Notes: a model not told the origin generated them from the sequence alone. Positions 13,101-23,866 are shown, counted from the first letter of the stretch. The stretch is 64,000 bases of DNA from Panaeolus papilionaceus (GCA_015501605.1 JADNRZ010000014.1:1178001-1242000), one strand, 5' to 3'. Made by a program: numbers and translations.

Positions 13101-14050
13101 GTGGGGAGACGATTTCATTGCTTGGAGTTTGGATAAACTGTCGGGTTTGGTGGTGGGCGCTCGATGTGGCGTGTTGTAGTGAAGAAGCTCGTTTCGAAGT
13201 ATTTCCTTCGGGATGTTCATGAGTAGCACGAGCCACGACACGAGCCACAACGTCCCGTGGCTGAAGCCTGCACGCATGAATTAAATGGGTGATCATTGTC
13301 GAGCCTCGCGCTTCGATCCAAATGTGCTCCGACTCTGGTGGGGCATTAAAAACTGAAGGATCAGGTAATGTAAGTACCGTGTTGCTCACATCACAATTCA
13401 AACACGACTTACGGGACAGTTTAATGTCGCTGTTAGAACGAGGTATGAGGTTCTCCCCACTGCTCACCCTCTCTTCCTCGTTTGTAGCAATAGCTCCAAT
13501 GGCATCCTGAAGACAGAGTGTACAGATCACTCGAATCTTGTCTTGGTACTTGTTTGCCCAAACCTCTGGGGGTCGCTCATTAGTACGGCCGCGGTTATAT
13601 GATGGATGATCGGTAAAGTACTCTCTAGCCCAATGCCTAGCGTTGGACATGAGTGGGGATGTGGTCTATTGGTGTACGAGGAATGCTCGAAGGTGTTTGA
13701 AGATTTTATAATCTCGACTCATATATAGTACTTGAGGAGTTTCTACGGAATCTTAGCAATAATCTCGGAACGGGGACCCTTCAGTAATCGAGAGGTAAAT
13801 CCCATTGGTGTATATTATAGTATACTTCTTCTAAGAACTACCTACCCCTACGATACTTCCGGCATTTTGATGTGTACTACATGTCATCCAGCATCACCTT
13901 TGATAACTGGGTCCGTGTGACAGTCTGTGATAGTCCAGCATTTGTAAGCATAGTCGACGACTGACTTCCCTTTTATGGGCACAGTCGGTTTTAGTCATCA
14001 TCAGTCAACGAGCGGACTCTAGACTGCAGTCGACGACTGGCCCAACACTG
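10108..14050 (-). mobile_element. hAT DNA transposon, copy 2, inverted (3,943 bp)
   Basis: Same length as copy 1 and collinear with it in reverse complement over the whole element; every open frame translates identically. Left end CAGTGTTGTGCCAGTTG, right end GGCCCAACACTG. Flanks are GTGCCAAC and GTCTGTAC, which do not duplicate each other. The only mismatch I found against copy 1 is at 10123, a C-to-T type change at a CpG. Such identity implies recent duplication, gene conversion between copies, or an assembly effect. Confidence 0.92.
10338..13650 (-). pseudogene. hAT transposase, copy 2, same internal stop
   Basis: Mirror image of the gene in copy 1, with exons (high to low) 13650-13413, 13352-12379, 12309-12094, 12033-11660, 11597-11162 and 11093-10338. 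The same TGA interrupts codon 457 at 12151-12153. Domain content is identical: BED-like N-terminus, RNase-H-like core, C-terminal dimerisation block. A shared nonsense codon means either that both descend from an already disabled parent moved by another element's transposase, or that conversion copied the mutation from one to the other. Confidence 0.88.
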
Positions 14051-14058
14051 GTCTGTAC
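14051..14058. repeat. hAT target-site duplication Y (GTCTGTAC)
   Basis: Directly outside the right end of copy 2; its partner is the inverted copy at 8950-8957. Confidence 0.85.
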
Positions 14059-15278
14059 AGCAACGAGAATACGGCTGTATTCTTCTGTATTCTCGTCGTC
14101 TGTATTCTCGAGTGTCTCGGAAGCGAATAGCCTTCACTATTCGGCTCGCCCTATCATATGCGTGTGTGTGATGGGTGCTTCGAATCGTCCAAGGTTGTGA
14201 AAAGGAAGCTATATGGGCCTGAGGTTCATCAGTGTACCCTTAAGATTGGATCACCCTTTAGCTCCCAGATTTCATATCTGAGCTGCAGTTTAGTTTGGTT
14301 TCATCGCAGCTTCAAAACCAACAAGAAATCACCAGCCGTGCACATGAAGTCTGGTTTGAGTTTCTTCTTCTCCCAGTCTTTCTCATTGCCACCCATCGTT
14401 GGCTGATGTACACAGCTGTCTTCGTCGTCGTCCTTTGACTCTGTAAGCTGTACCCTTATCTTTCCTGCCCGTAGTACCTTAGCTTTGCCATTATCAATGT
14501 CCACTTTATACTCAGTCGCCCATTTCGAATGCCTCGTAGCTGATCCCAAAGTGGCACTGTCGTCAACCTGAGCCCCGTATCAGGTGTCTCAGTATCAGTT
14601 TTCCAGCCCCAGTTCTCTATTTTTGTATATAATTGCACTAGCCAAGTCGCACATCATAAACTCGAAGCAAAACAGCGGAGAGAGATTGGACACGCTCAGG
14701 CGCTAACACGAGGTGGTGACAATTTATTGCCCACAAATCCTTGTCAGAATCTCCTGGCTGCACACATTTAATCCTTAAAATGTGAAATTAAGTCAAAAAC
14801 ATATTTCTGCACTACATTCCAAGATGAACATACAGTACATCGGTAACATTGGATGAAGTAAAAGTGAATTCTTTCGCAATAAATAGGGGCGTGAGACTCC
14901 ATCAGAGGGGGTGCAATTGGGTGCCAACACGCAGCCAAAGAATCAAAGTGTGAACCGACCGAAATCCAACTATGCGGTTCTGGTCAACGGTACACATACA
15001 TATTTATTTATTAGCGCCAACCACCACCTGATTCACAGTCAACCCGATTGATTGCGGGTATTCAAGGGAGTAATAATTTATCCGAAAGGTAGTCCTGTCC
15101 AAGCCATGTTGGCTGATAACTATCTGCTAGACTCGATGTGACTAGTGGCCTCTCCCAAAGGAGGGAGGTAGCGTGGAGACCAAAACTTCTGTGCAGTAGT
15201 AGTTTGAGTCTACCTAGACAAAAACAGCATGAGCAATTGGAGCATATCCACATGGTAACGATATGTATCACATAGATT
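14059..15278. other. Intergenic between two mobile elements
   Basis: No supported gene. 14060-14130 holds short repeats of a TCTGTATTCTCG motif. Overlapping minus-strand open frames at 14301-14638 have charged, partly coding-like translations without a recognisable domain, and could be relics of a gene. Confidence 0.4.
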
Positions 15279-15290
15279 CGGCCAATTCTT
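15279..15290. repeat. Retroelement target-site duplication (3' side)
   Basis: CGGCCAATTCTT, followed directly by the T-run that is the A-tail of the minus-strand element. The identical 12-mer lies at 17838-17849. Confidence 0.85.
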
Positions 15291-17837
15291 TTTTTTTTTT
15301 TTTTTTTTTTTTGTATATTACTCCCCTATAGTGGCATAGCCATATGTGGGGGTTTGTTCAGCTGTGTACATACGTACACTTTACTATCTAGTGTATTCTA
15401 ATTGTCTATGTTATCTCCTGGGCTACGTTTGGACCCTCTCAGGTCCGGGTATTGGTATTAGCTACAAAAGAATTGGGAGTGGTAGGATATAGGATTAAGT
15501 TGTGGGATTAGTGGATAATTATGTGGGGTTAAATGGATTATATGATTTTAAGTTTGGGTCAATCCTGCTGAGTAGGTCCTCCTGGGCGTATAGCGATCCA
15601 TTCACGTTTTGCTGCCATATCTTGAATTGGGGTCGGGTTGTTAAATTCATGAGTTAGGTCTGCGGTATGGTTGGTTATCTCCCTTCTTGTTGCTCTTGTT
15701 GTTACCTCGCTGGTCGATGATATCCGTGATCTTCGTTTGGCGAAATTTCGCTGGCTTCGTGCTTTTTGTTGGTGCAATGAGATTACTCTCCATATCTAGT
15801 TCCTGTATGTCGCTAGCCCAATCGGGTGGTACCCTGCCTAAATCCATTTCTCCCCGGAATTCATCTTGGGAATTCTCCTGGAATTCTTGTGCGCTCGACT
15901 GCTCCAGTGTTGCAGTTATGGCTCTCGGCTCTTCTCCTTCTTCCTCCCACTCCTCCTCTCTCCCTCCTCTCTCCCCTCTCTTCTCCCCTAGGTCTCCTTC
16001 CGCACCTCGTCTCTCCCCCTCCCTCTCCATTAAAAATTCCTCCTTATAGGTCAGGTGCGTGTTTGGGTCTTCTGTCGCAAACAATCGTCGGTTGTTGCAT
16101 GGATACTCCTCGCCTAATCTCTTCACTTCCGCAATGTACCAAGGGCACTTCCTGTCATCCCTTGGGCCGTGTCCTTTGCCACCACAATTCCTGCACTGGT
16201 AGGTGAATTCCGCCGTATTCCTGCAGCTACGGAAGTTATGACCCTCTCCGCCACATTTCGAACAGCACATTGGGTTGGAGCATTTTCCTGCGTAGTGTCC
16301 TGGTGCTTGGCAATTGTTGCATACTTCTGGTTCCACCACTTTCTTCCTCACTGTGAGACCTTCTTCCACTATCATTATCCCCTCCTCAAGTAGCTTGTTG
16401 GCTTCTTCTGCTGATCTCATCGCCACTAAAAGTGTTGCAGTCTTCTGCCAGCTGGTTCTATTGGTCGTCTTCTTGAAGTATGTAGTACTTGCAATTGAAT
16501 TCTTCTCTAGGTTGTTGAGTTCCTCTAGCTCCCTGATAGCTTCCTCATCGTCTGGATTGAACTCGATTGGGACAAAGTCCACTATGACCTTGACTGTTTT
16601 TTCCTTCATTACTGCCGTCCCTCCCATCTTCTCCAAGAGCGCAGTTTTCCCTTCAGTCTTAATCCAAAGAGCTCCCTCCTGCGTGTTTATTAACATCTTC
16701 ATCCCCCCGTTCCTCACCCTCTTCGCTGCAATAAACCCTGTCCCTTCTGGAATTACCCGTCCTTCGTCCTTCATCAAGCTCAAGGCTGTGTTGGCTTTCT
16801 TCACTGAGGTCTCTTCGTCCAATCCATTGAATGGGTCATGTTGTACTCCGTATGTCCTGTCGAAATAAAGAGTCCTTCTGTCTTCTTCACTCAGCGCTAG
16901 TTGGACCTTCTTTTCCTTTGGTTTGCCTCTACCCTTTGTCGCCTCAGCATATGTCGGTTTCCCTAGCCTTGGTGGCACGAATCCATCTTCATCCGCTCTA
17001 AGGTCAGGCACTGTCGTATTCATCTGGTTACTCGCTGTCTGTTGTCCACTCCCTATCGGTGTTTTCGGCAGCATATTGGGTCCTATTCCTCCTCCTCCAG
17101 TCTTCTTCATCTCCTCTAGTTTCTCCTCCAGTTTCTCCTCCACATCTCTCCCCCCTTCCACGATCTTGTCTATCATCTCCTCCTTCAGTGTTGCCAGTTC
17201 TCCTTTTAGCGCCTCTAGTCCTTCCTTGAGTTTCTCCTCGTTCTTCTTCTGGCCTTCGCTGATTGCTCCTACCACTTGGGTGATGGTTGCTATTCCGAGT
17301 TCTCGTACTTCGACTTCTTGTAGCAAGAAAAACACTGCTGTTATAGCCTTTCTAATACTGCTGCCTACAGGCATTCTGTTGGCCAGGCCTAGTAGTATGT
17401 CGCCGACGTCGCCTAAGTGTAAGTCTTCCCGGTCCTGTTCCATGGCGTTGATTTGTTCCAGGTACTCCCTTGCGTTTGCCGAGTCAATCACGAGTATGCT
17501 GGCGCCTGGGCTAGTAGGGGGGCTGCTTGTTCTAATGCGCTCTTGTGCTGCATTTGCGTCTGGCAATGTATTAGGGGTAACATTCCTGTTCTGGTTGCTG
17601 GCTTGCTGGCGTCGCGTTGCGCTAGGGTTTCCTGGCGGATTTGTCACCACATTTATGTTCGGCTTATTGTTATTTCGTTGGTGTTGCGCCATATGTTTGT
17701 AGCAGTTAAAGTATGTATGACGAAATGTGTGTATTGACTATTAGTACTCGATTGTATCACTACCTCTACCAAGTTTCTTTGCGCTGTCGGGCGTGTGAAA
17801 CTTCTGGGCAGGTCGTGGTAGCGGATCAAGCTAGTCC
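15291..17837 (-). mobile_element. ORF1-only non-LTR retroelement ('half-LINE'), 2.55 kb
   Basis: On the minus strand the element runs from 17837 to an A-tail of 22 bases (T-run 15291-15312). A perfect 12-bp direct repeat, CGGCCAATTCTT, bounds it. It holds about 145 bp of 5' leader, an intact 682-codon ORF with zinc knuckles, and about 330 bp of 3' sequence. There are no long terminal repeats, and no endonuclease or reverse transcriptase ORF, so it must have moved using enzymes from another LINE. Because both ends are bounded by the duplication, loss of ORF2 happened before this insertion rather than by later decay here. It landed about 265 bp upstream of the oxygenase gene at 18115. Confidence 0.82.
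15647..17692 (-). CDS. LINE ORF1 (Gag-like) nucleic-acid-binding protein
   Basis: A single uninterrupted ORF of 681 aa. The N-terminus is Asn/Gln-rich; a Lys/Glu-rich coiled-coil-like segment lies around residues 140-200; a globular middle part follows; then three CCHC-type knuckles begin near residue 458 (CNNCQAPGHYAGKC, CCSKCGGEGHNFRSC and a longer CRNCGGKGHGPRDDRKC). The tail is Glu/Arg-rich and then Lys/Asn-rich. This order is known from ORF1 proteins of fungal LINEs, which coat element RNA and chaperone it. No frameshift or stop is seen, so the protein could be made. A short overlapping frame at 15559-15777 might be the start of a lost second ORF. Confidence 0.85.
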   Translation of the reverse strand: MAQHQRNNNKPNINVVTNPPGNPSATRRQQASNQNRNVTPNTLPDANAAQERIRTSSPPTSPGASILVIDSANAREYLEQINAMEQDREDLHLGDVGDILLGLANRMPVGSSIRKAITAVFFLLQEVEVRELGIATITQVVGAISEGQKKNEEKLKEGLEALKGELATLKEEMIDKIVEGGRDVEEKLEEKLEEMKKTGGGGIGPNMLPKTPIGSGQQTASNQMNTTVPDLRADEDGFVPPRLGKPTYAEATKGRGKPKEKKVQLALSEEDRRTLYFDRTYGVQHDPFNGLDEETSVKKANTALSLMKDEGRVIPEGTGFIAAKRVRNGGMKMLINTQEGALWIKTEGKTALLEKMGGTAVMKEKTVKVIVDFVPIEFNPDDEEAIRELEELNNLEKNSIASTTYFKKTTNRTSWQKTATLLVAMRSAEEANKLLEEGIMIVEEGLTVRKKVVEPEVCNNCQAPGHYAGKCSNPMCCSKCGGEGHNFRSCRNTAEFTYQCRNCGGKGHGPRDDRKCPWYIAEVKRLGEEYPCNNRRLFATEDPNTHLTYKEEFLMEREGERRGAEGDLGEKRGERGGREEEWEEEGEEPRAITATLEQSSAQEFQENSQDEFRGEMDLGRVPPDWASDIQELDMESNLIAPTKSTKPAKFRQTKITDIIDQRGNNKSNKKGDNQPYRRPNS

Positions 17838-17849
17838 CGGCCAATTCTT
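17838..17849. repeat. Retroelement target-site duplication (5' side)
   Basis: CGGCCAATTCTT, the same 12-mer as at 15279-15290, placed directly at the 5' end of the minus-strand element. Confidence 0.85.
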
Positions 17850-18114
17850 ATCGACGCAATCGAGGTTGAAATGGCTGATGGGGTGGGATCCTATTAAAAT
17901 GAGTCATGTCGAATCAGAGCTCGAAAATAGCGAGGACTAGTTTGAGCTTGAAGCCTCCACGTTCTATTGACGTTGGGACCGACATGTCGCTCTATTGGAC
18001 GTCGTGGCAGGTCATATCCGCGCAGCTCGGCAGGCAGTGAATATTTGAATCCTTGCCTACCTAACCAGCCACAGTCCACCTCTCGACACTTTGTCTTAAG
18101 CTTCTTAATCTCGC

Positions 18115-18895
18115 ATGCCTCTCTTATCGAACAACGTCCCAGAACAACGTCCCGTTCCAGAGATCGCATATCCCATCAACTGGTCCACAACGGCTGTCTC
18201 TGAAAATTATAAAACCCAGTACCTGAAGATCATCGACAACGTTTTCAGTGACGAAGAATGCGAGGCGATCAAAGCTCTCGCCACAACCGACGCCGAATGG
18301 GCGCCAGCTGCCGTACATTATGGGCTGGGCAAGGACGAGCACTATGTCCAGGCAGATTATCGGAACAGCGATCGCATCCTGCGTCTCGACCATAAAGCAT
18401 CCCAGGAGATATTCGAGAGACTGAAGCCATATGTCGCCGATATCGCTGAGATACAAGACGAGACTCCCTTTAGCCGTATTATCTGGAATGGTCCTGTTGA
18501 TGGTATATGGAGGATGGTTGGGTATGTGTATTCTGGAGCAATTCAAGTTAGACTGCATGCTGATGGGATATCCGCCCGTTAGCATGAATGAACGCCTCAC
18601 CTTCCTTCGATACGGTCCAGGGCACTTCTTCAAGACACACTGCGACTCTTTACCTGAGCTCCCAGATGGCCGCATAGGGAAGGTTACTGTTCAGATTTAT
18701 CTGGGGGAAAATGGCGTACAAGGAGGCGCGACCCGTGTGTCAGGAAGCAATGGGACGTACTTCGACGTCGAACCCAAAAAAGGTCGCGTGTTGATCTTCC
18801 AGCATCGACACGTGTATCACAGCGGGGAGGAGGTTACATCTGGCTTGAAGTACATGCTGAGAAGCGATCTTTTGTATATGCATTCGGACGAATAA
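18115..18895 (+). CDS. 2-oxoglutarate/Fe(II) oxygenase, prolyl 4-hydroxylase type
   Basis: Two exons, 18115-18521 and 18583-18895, code for 239 aa. The double-stranded beta-helix signature is complete: iron ligands H155-x-D157 (FFKTHCDSL) and H215 (RHVYHSGEE), with K225 (GLKYMLRSDLLY) placed to bind 2-oxoglutarate. Motif spacing matches small P4Hc-domain enzymes, which hydroxylate protein or small-molecule substrates; the substrate cannot be read from sequence. No signal peptide or membrane segment, so cytosolic or nuclear. The half-LINE inserted about 265 bp upstream may have displaced promoter elements. Confidence 0.85.
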
Positions 18896-19285
18896 GCTTG
18901 TCGCATCCTTTAGCGTACAAGTACTAATATACGACGAACGCTATGACACATGATCAACGCTATAAACCAAAAAAAGACGCCCCAATAACTGGGAGAGAAA
19001 GATGGATTCAATACCACGAGCTGGGTACAGGTTGCAGTAACAGACTGAAACAAGAGCGGCTATATGTCCCAGCCACAATCGTGCTAATGGCACATAAAAG
19101 TAAGCGAAACGGATAAAACAGAGACAGCATCATTAAAAAAGAGTAAAAATACACTCTACCAAGGATAAAAACACGAAACAAAAAATAGACCTGATAGCGA
19201 CACAATGAAAGAAGCTGAACATAAAATCGTGAATCGTGGAGGATGGGCGGGAAGGTTCATAGAAATGCTATGGCTAGTGAACGTT

Positions 19286-21448
19286 TCAAGCGTCCGAAGG
19301 AGCTTCGTCATTCGCAGGCAAAGATTCGTCGCTTGACTTTTTGTCATCGACTGCGGCAGTCTCAGTCTTTTCAGAGGTCTTCTCCGCAACATCGTCGGCC
19401 TCCTTCTCCTCTGTATCCTCAGTTGGGTCAGTGTTGGTGGCTGCGACCGGTTCGGCAGCACCGGAGTCTGAAGAGGATGCTTCCACAGAGGATTCTGTGG
19501 GTTTAGACACGTCTTCAGTGAGAAGAAGGGTGGTCTCTACAGGGGTTTCGGATGCGAAATCGGTGACCTTGATTATAGGTTGTGATGGAGCATCTTCCAA
19601 GGCGTCTGCTTTTGTTGATGGTTCCTCTGTCGATGAAGGGGCGTCGGTGACGTCTGCTTCGACTGGAGCGGTCTCCTCTGATTCAACGGCCGATGAGGCT
19701 TCTTCCGCCTGGGTGACATCCTTTTCTTCAACGATTTCCTCGACCTCTTCCTCCTCCTCGGCGTCGAGGATGACGGGAATCCCGCCAATCTCTGTATCGA
19801 AAGGACTGGCAATTTCTTCCTCGGGTGTGAGGGAGATTTCGAATTGGGATGCGATTTCCTCCTCTTCAGCCTCGTCCGCAGCTGTGTCTTCTGTAGGGAG
19901 ATTGGAGGATGAGGATGCGGAGGTCGAAGGCTCGGAGGAGGGTGATGGGTCGGCAGCTGGACCATCCTGCCCTTCCAGCTTCTTCTCTGTGGAACCTTCT
20001 GGCTCAGGTCGCGCAGTTTTGACCGGCTCTTCATCAGCCTTGTCGCCCGATTTTGATTTGTCTTCGACTGGGTCTGAAAGCACCATGGTATCCGTCCTAT
20101 TACGACCATAACGCGCTCTACCACCGGAGCCAGTGTTGCTGGCATTGGGACTTGAAGTGCGAACGGGACCTGTGATACCAGCAAGAGGATTGAATGAAGG
20201 TACGGGTGATGAAGTGTTACCCGTGCGCATGGAAGCGGGAATAGGCTGCTCGCCGATTCCGCCTGTGGCCATACGGACGGTACCCAGTCCACCTCTGCCG
20301 AAACCGCTGTCTGACAATCCAGGCGGGTTGGGGCTCCTTGCACGGATAGAGTTGGGCGTATCGCCTCCTGGTCCAGAACCATGTCCGAGGTGCTGCTGTT
20401 GTGTGAATTTGGGGGCAAGTCCAGGGCGTACTTGTGGGATTGGTGGGTACTGCTGGGACTGGGGTTGGGTGTAGCGCGCATCCTCACGTCCATCCTCGGT
20501 GCTGCCTCCCGGAATAACCAAGAATTCGCTAGGAACAAGGTCGAATTTGGACGTTAAAGCCAAGAAACGGGCGTAGAGCGATGATTCCGCCTCTGCTTGT
20601 TCAAATGCTTCCCTGTGATGGAAGTATGCATGGGCGAAAATTCGTCCTAGGCGGCGAGCGAGTGATGAGAAATGTCTATGAGAGGTTTGTGGGATCTGAA
20701 GTCTGAGATTTTGTGGTCAGTACACCGTTAATCCTGTCACAAAGCACGCTCACCGTGATGGGAATGTGCGAGGTGAGTTCAACAGTGCTGTCGCACTATC
20801 CACAGTGTGTAGGATATAGTCAATGGCGCAACATTGCTAAAACACTATTCAATAACCTTTACTTCACGTAGAAATATTGACAACGCACCTCCATGGCGCC
20901 GTCATTGCCATGAGCAACGCAGAGGTAAAGCCATTCACCAGCCTTCATCTCTGGGCAAGTTGCACGCGTGCATTCCTGTTGCAGTGTTGTAATAAGTGGA
21001 TGAGACAGATCCTGTGCCAGTCGTCTGATATAGCATTAGCATTTTTAACCCTTTAACTGAGCAAGCAAACTCACCTAAGGTGTTCATAAACCCAACATGC
21101 TTCATCAACAGCGACCTCTCCCTTCTTCTCCCCGTCCTTGTCAGCGTCGCTCTCCTCTTCCTTTCCATCAGCCTTCTCCTTTTCCTTGTCTACAAACCCA
21201 GAACCCGAGCGAGGAAGGCTGGTAATAGCCTCAACATCATGCACATCCAATCTGATGAGCAGGGAAATGTATTCTTGCAGTTGGAACGCGCTGTCCAATG
21301 AAGAGAGTGATGGTAAAGTTTTGACGGGGTAAAATGTTGAAATGCGGGATCCACGGAGAGGCCTTTGGATTCCTGCCACTGTAGTCATCGTGCTGCTCGC
21401 GGGGGGCGGTCGTCGTGGTCGTGGTCGCTGGCGTTGACCACCGCTCAA
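19286..21448 (-). CDS. MOB kinase-activator / phocein family protein with long acidic tail
   Basis: Four exons fit in phase: 21448-21075, 21024-20889, 20836-20754 and 20702-19286, 669 aa. The N-terminal about 250 aa are a MOB domain: GIQRPLRGSRISTFYPVK, then the zinc ligands C-x4-C (ECTRATCPEM) and H-x4-H (IFAHAYFHHREAFEQ), plus CAIDYILHTVDSATALLN and SLYARFLALTSKFDLVP. It most resembles the phocein (MOB4) branch, a subunit of STRIPAK phosphatase-kinase complexes that govern septation, cell fusion and fruiting in fungi; this assignment is from motif recognition. An insert rich in Lys, Glu and Asp (around residue 95-115) interrupts the N-terminal half. The last about 400 aa are disordered, first Gly/Pro/Ser-rich, then strongly acidic Glu/Ser/Thr/Ala, unusual next to the 210-250 aa of animal MOBs. 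Confidence 0.88.
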
Positions 21449-21600
21449 TGCTTGTTGATCGTGTTACATAATCGGCTTATTCAAACTCCGCCGTTAGCTC
21501 CGACTCGGCTGACACGGTCTCTTCGTCTGTTTGACTTACTCTGAACAACAACATACTCATCTGATAAATTTAAACGGGGCCTTGTATCAACGGACTACGA

Positions 21601-23866
21601 CTATCTTTTATATGAACGCTTATAATACCTCATAACAACAAGCAAATCCACAGCATAATCCACGACCTCCGTGTCCAACAGCGACGGAGGCTTCACAAAG
21701 CATCCAGTGCGCACCTTGTGAAGGTACTCTCCCCTCGAGCTCTCTTCCACTACCAAATCTCCCTCAATCGCAGTAAAAGGCGGGTTAGATAACTTTTGAG
21801 TAGCCCAAGACTTCAACGCGACGAGTATAGGTGATTTTTGCGTGGTGTCGTTGTTCCATCCGAGGGTCCAGGAAGACATTGCAGATTTGAGCTGTCCAAC
21901 CACTCCTGATGGTGCAGACGGCATAGGCGGTATCGTCGCCTTTAACAAAGGGTTCAAGTTGTCAGCATATGATATTATGAAGAAGATAATCATATAAACC
22001 CCATACCTGGATCGCCCACTCAAGGAAAGGCCGCGTACGAAAAGGTGTAAAAGAGGGGAAATGCTTATACTCGATGATGAATTCCATCATGGACGGAACA
22101 TCAAGGGTACGAAGCATCCCCGCCAAAGCATCGTCGTCCGCTAGGTGCTCCGCAAAGTGTGGTAAGCAGAGTATGCACAGATTCCAGTGCTCGAAGATGT
22201 AGATCTGACGGTCTGAAGAACAGGGAGAGGTGAGCGGCATAGACCTGAAAACGGAGTTGTTATTTACCTTTCCACAACAAGTCAACACAGCGTTGCATCA
22301 TCGTTCGCAGCAGGCGTGGATCGTTGATCCAAAATTCCTTCGACCGCGCTCTATCCATCAGGAAGTCCAAGAATGAAGCATGGAGTAGCCGCGTCGATGG
22401 TTCATGGAGCGTCGCCTCATCCGTAGTATTATGGATTGACAAAACGGATTCCAGATCAATGAAGGCTAGTTCGAGTTCCCCATCTTCCAATTCCAGAAAT
22501 AACTGAATCGTTTTAGAAGGGAGAATGAGCTGCCATGAAGAGTCGATGGAACCAATGAGCGCCATGCGAAGGACCAGCAAAACAGTTTCAACACGTTTAG
22601 GCTCGACGGACGACAGAACTTGACGATACAAGTTATCCAAATCTTCGAATGGGTTATCCTGATAAACGGGTTGTGATGTGGGCTCAAGCATGCTATCCAG
22701 CCGCTTGCGAGGGTCGTGACGAGGGGATTTGACGTGCCTCATGAGGGTTGATGAATATACGAAATGCTCTGAAGATTTCTTCACCATTTTGTCATACTGC
22801 TCGCTACTGGGCCAACAGGTGGGGAGCATCGCAGAGAGTAGGTGTGTCGCTTTTAGCTCTTCAAAGCTAGACTCGAGGAACCGACGAATATCCTCTGAGG
22901 GCTTCCATTCTTCGTTTAGATGGAGTTTCTGCAACTTGGGGATCTGATCGAAGGTTTTCCTGATCTCGTATTCTGGACGACTTGCGATGATGATCTTGTG
23001 TGGAATAGGACCCCGTTTGAGCTGGTCAGATATGGATGCGAGAGCACGAATGATGGTTCTCTGAGAGTCCGGTCGCAGACATTCATCTAGTCCATCAACG
23101 ATCATCACACGAGTGGATGGAGGTACAGCATGCTCTTCAGATTCGGCATGAGCGGGCGGGAGGGAAAGAAGAGGCTTTACTACCAACACGTCGAGCTGGG
23201 ATGGAAGCGGCAGCTCGAATATTCCGGGGTCGGCGTTGATTGCCTCCACAATAAATGGCTTTGTCTCCGGCACATGCTTGCTGATCTGATACGCCAGAGT
23301 CGCAGCGAACCTGGTGTCGTCATTCCTTCCCTTGGTTCCTGTTCTCGAGAAGAAGAAGCTTGCCGATAAGCGTTTCTCGTCCTCCAGCTGCATCGCCATC
23401 GTTTGCATGATAGCCGATTTCCCCGCACCAGCAGCGCCGTAAAGCCACAGCAGAAGTTCGTCAAGATCATCAGCCCCAGTCCACTTCATTAGCCGATCTA
23501 GGATGGCGACACGCGTGTCGGGATGGCACTTGGGGGCGTCAAATCTTTCTCCAGAGTCATGGATCGCCCCAGAAGCTACGTGCTCGTAGAGTCGTTTCAT
23601 CGCTGTAATCAAAACTCGCATTCATACACATAGAGAGACATCTTGATGAGAGACAGCTTACCACCCTCTGAGGACTCCAATTCCTGGTTCACCGTCCCGT
23701 GATATACATGTCCGTTTACAGTTGTAAAGGTACCACCGTTAACAAGCATCTTTCCTGAAGGGACGTGGAACATAGCTACACGATCGCTCTCAACGGACGA
23801 AAAGCTCTTGAGCACTGAAGGAAGGGTGGGATGAAAGTTACGGACAGAAGTAGCCTGAAGGTACAA
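21601..23866 (-). CDS. NACHT-domain P-loop ATPase (NLR-like)
   Basis: Four exons fit in phase: 23866-23662, 23602-22268, 22212-22007 and 21939-21601, 694 aa. The short N-terminal part (GGTFTTVNGHVYHGTVNQE) resembles leaders of agaricomycete NACHT proteins. After FDAPKCHPDTRVAILDRLMKW comes Walker A (LYGAAGAGKSAI, about residues 124-133), an SFFFSRT segment, Walker B (VMIVDGLDEC) and the IIASRPE block that follows it in NACHT ATPases. No ankyrin, WD40 or TPR repeats and no effector domain are visible; the C-terminus is helical and unassigned. NACHT STAND proteins act as signal switches, in some fungi in heterokaryon incompatibility; that role here is inference. The ATG at 23866 is the first in frame; a downstream Met inside exon 1 is an alternative. 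Confidence 0.85.

Noticed and set aside
5007..14050. Composite transposon moved as one unit by its outer ends
   Set aside because: The outer flanks GTTGGCAC and GTCTGTAC are not direct repeats of each other, as single-unit insertion would require.
16314..17702. Plus-strand open frames of 184 and 259 codons
   Set aside because: They are antisense to the zinc-knuckle ORF1, with Ser/Phe/Leu-rich translation and no family resemblance.
15291..17837. LTR retrotransposon Gag gene
   Set aside because: No long terminal repeats, and the unit ends in an A-tail with a 12-bp target duplication, which is typical of LINE-type insertion.
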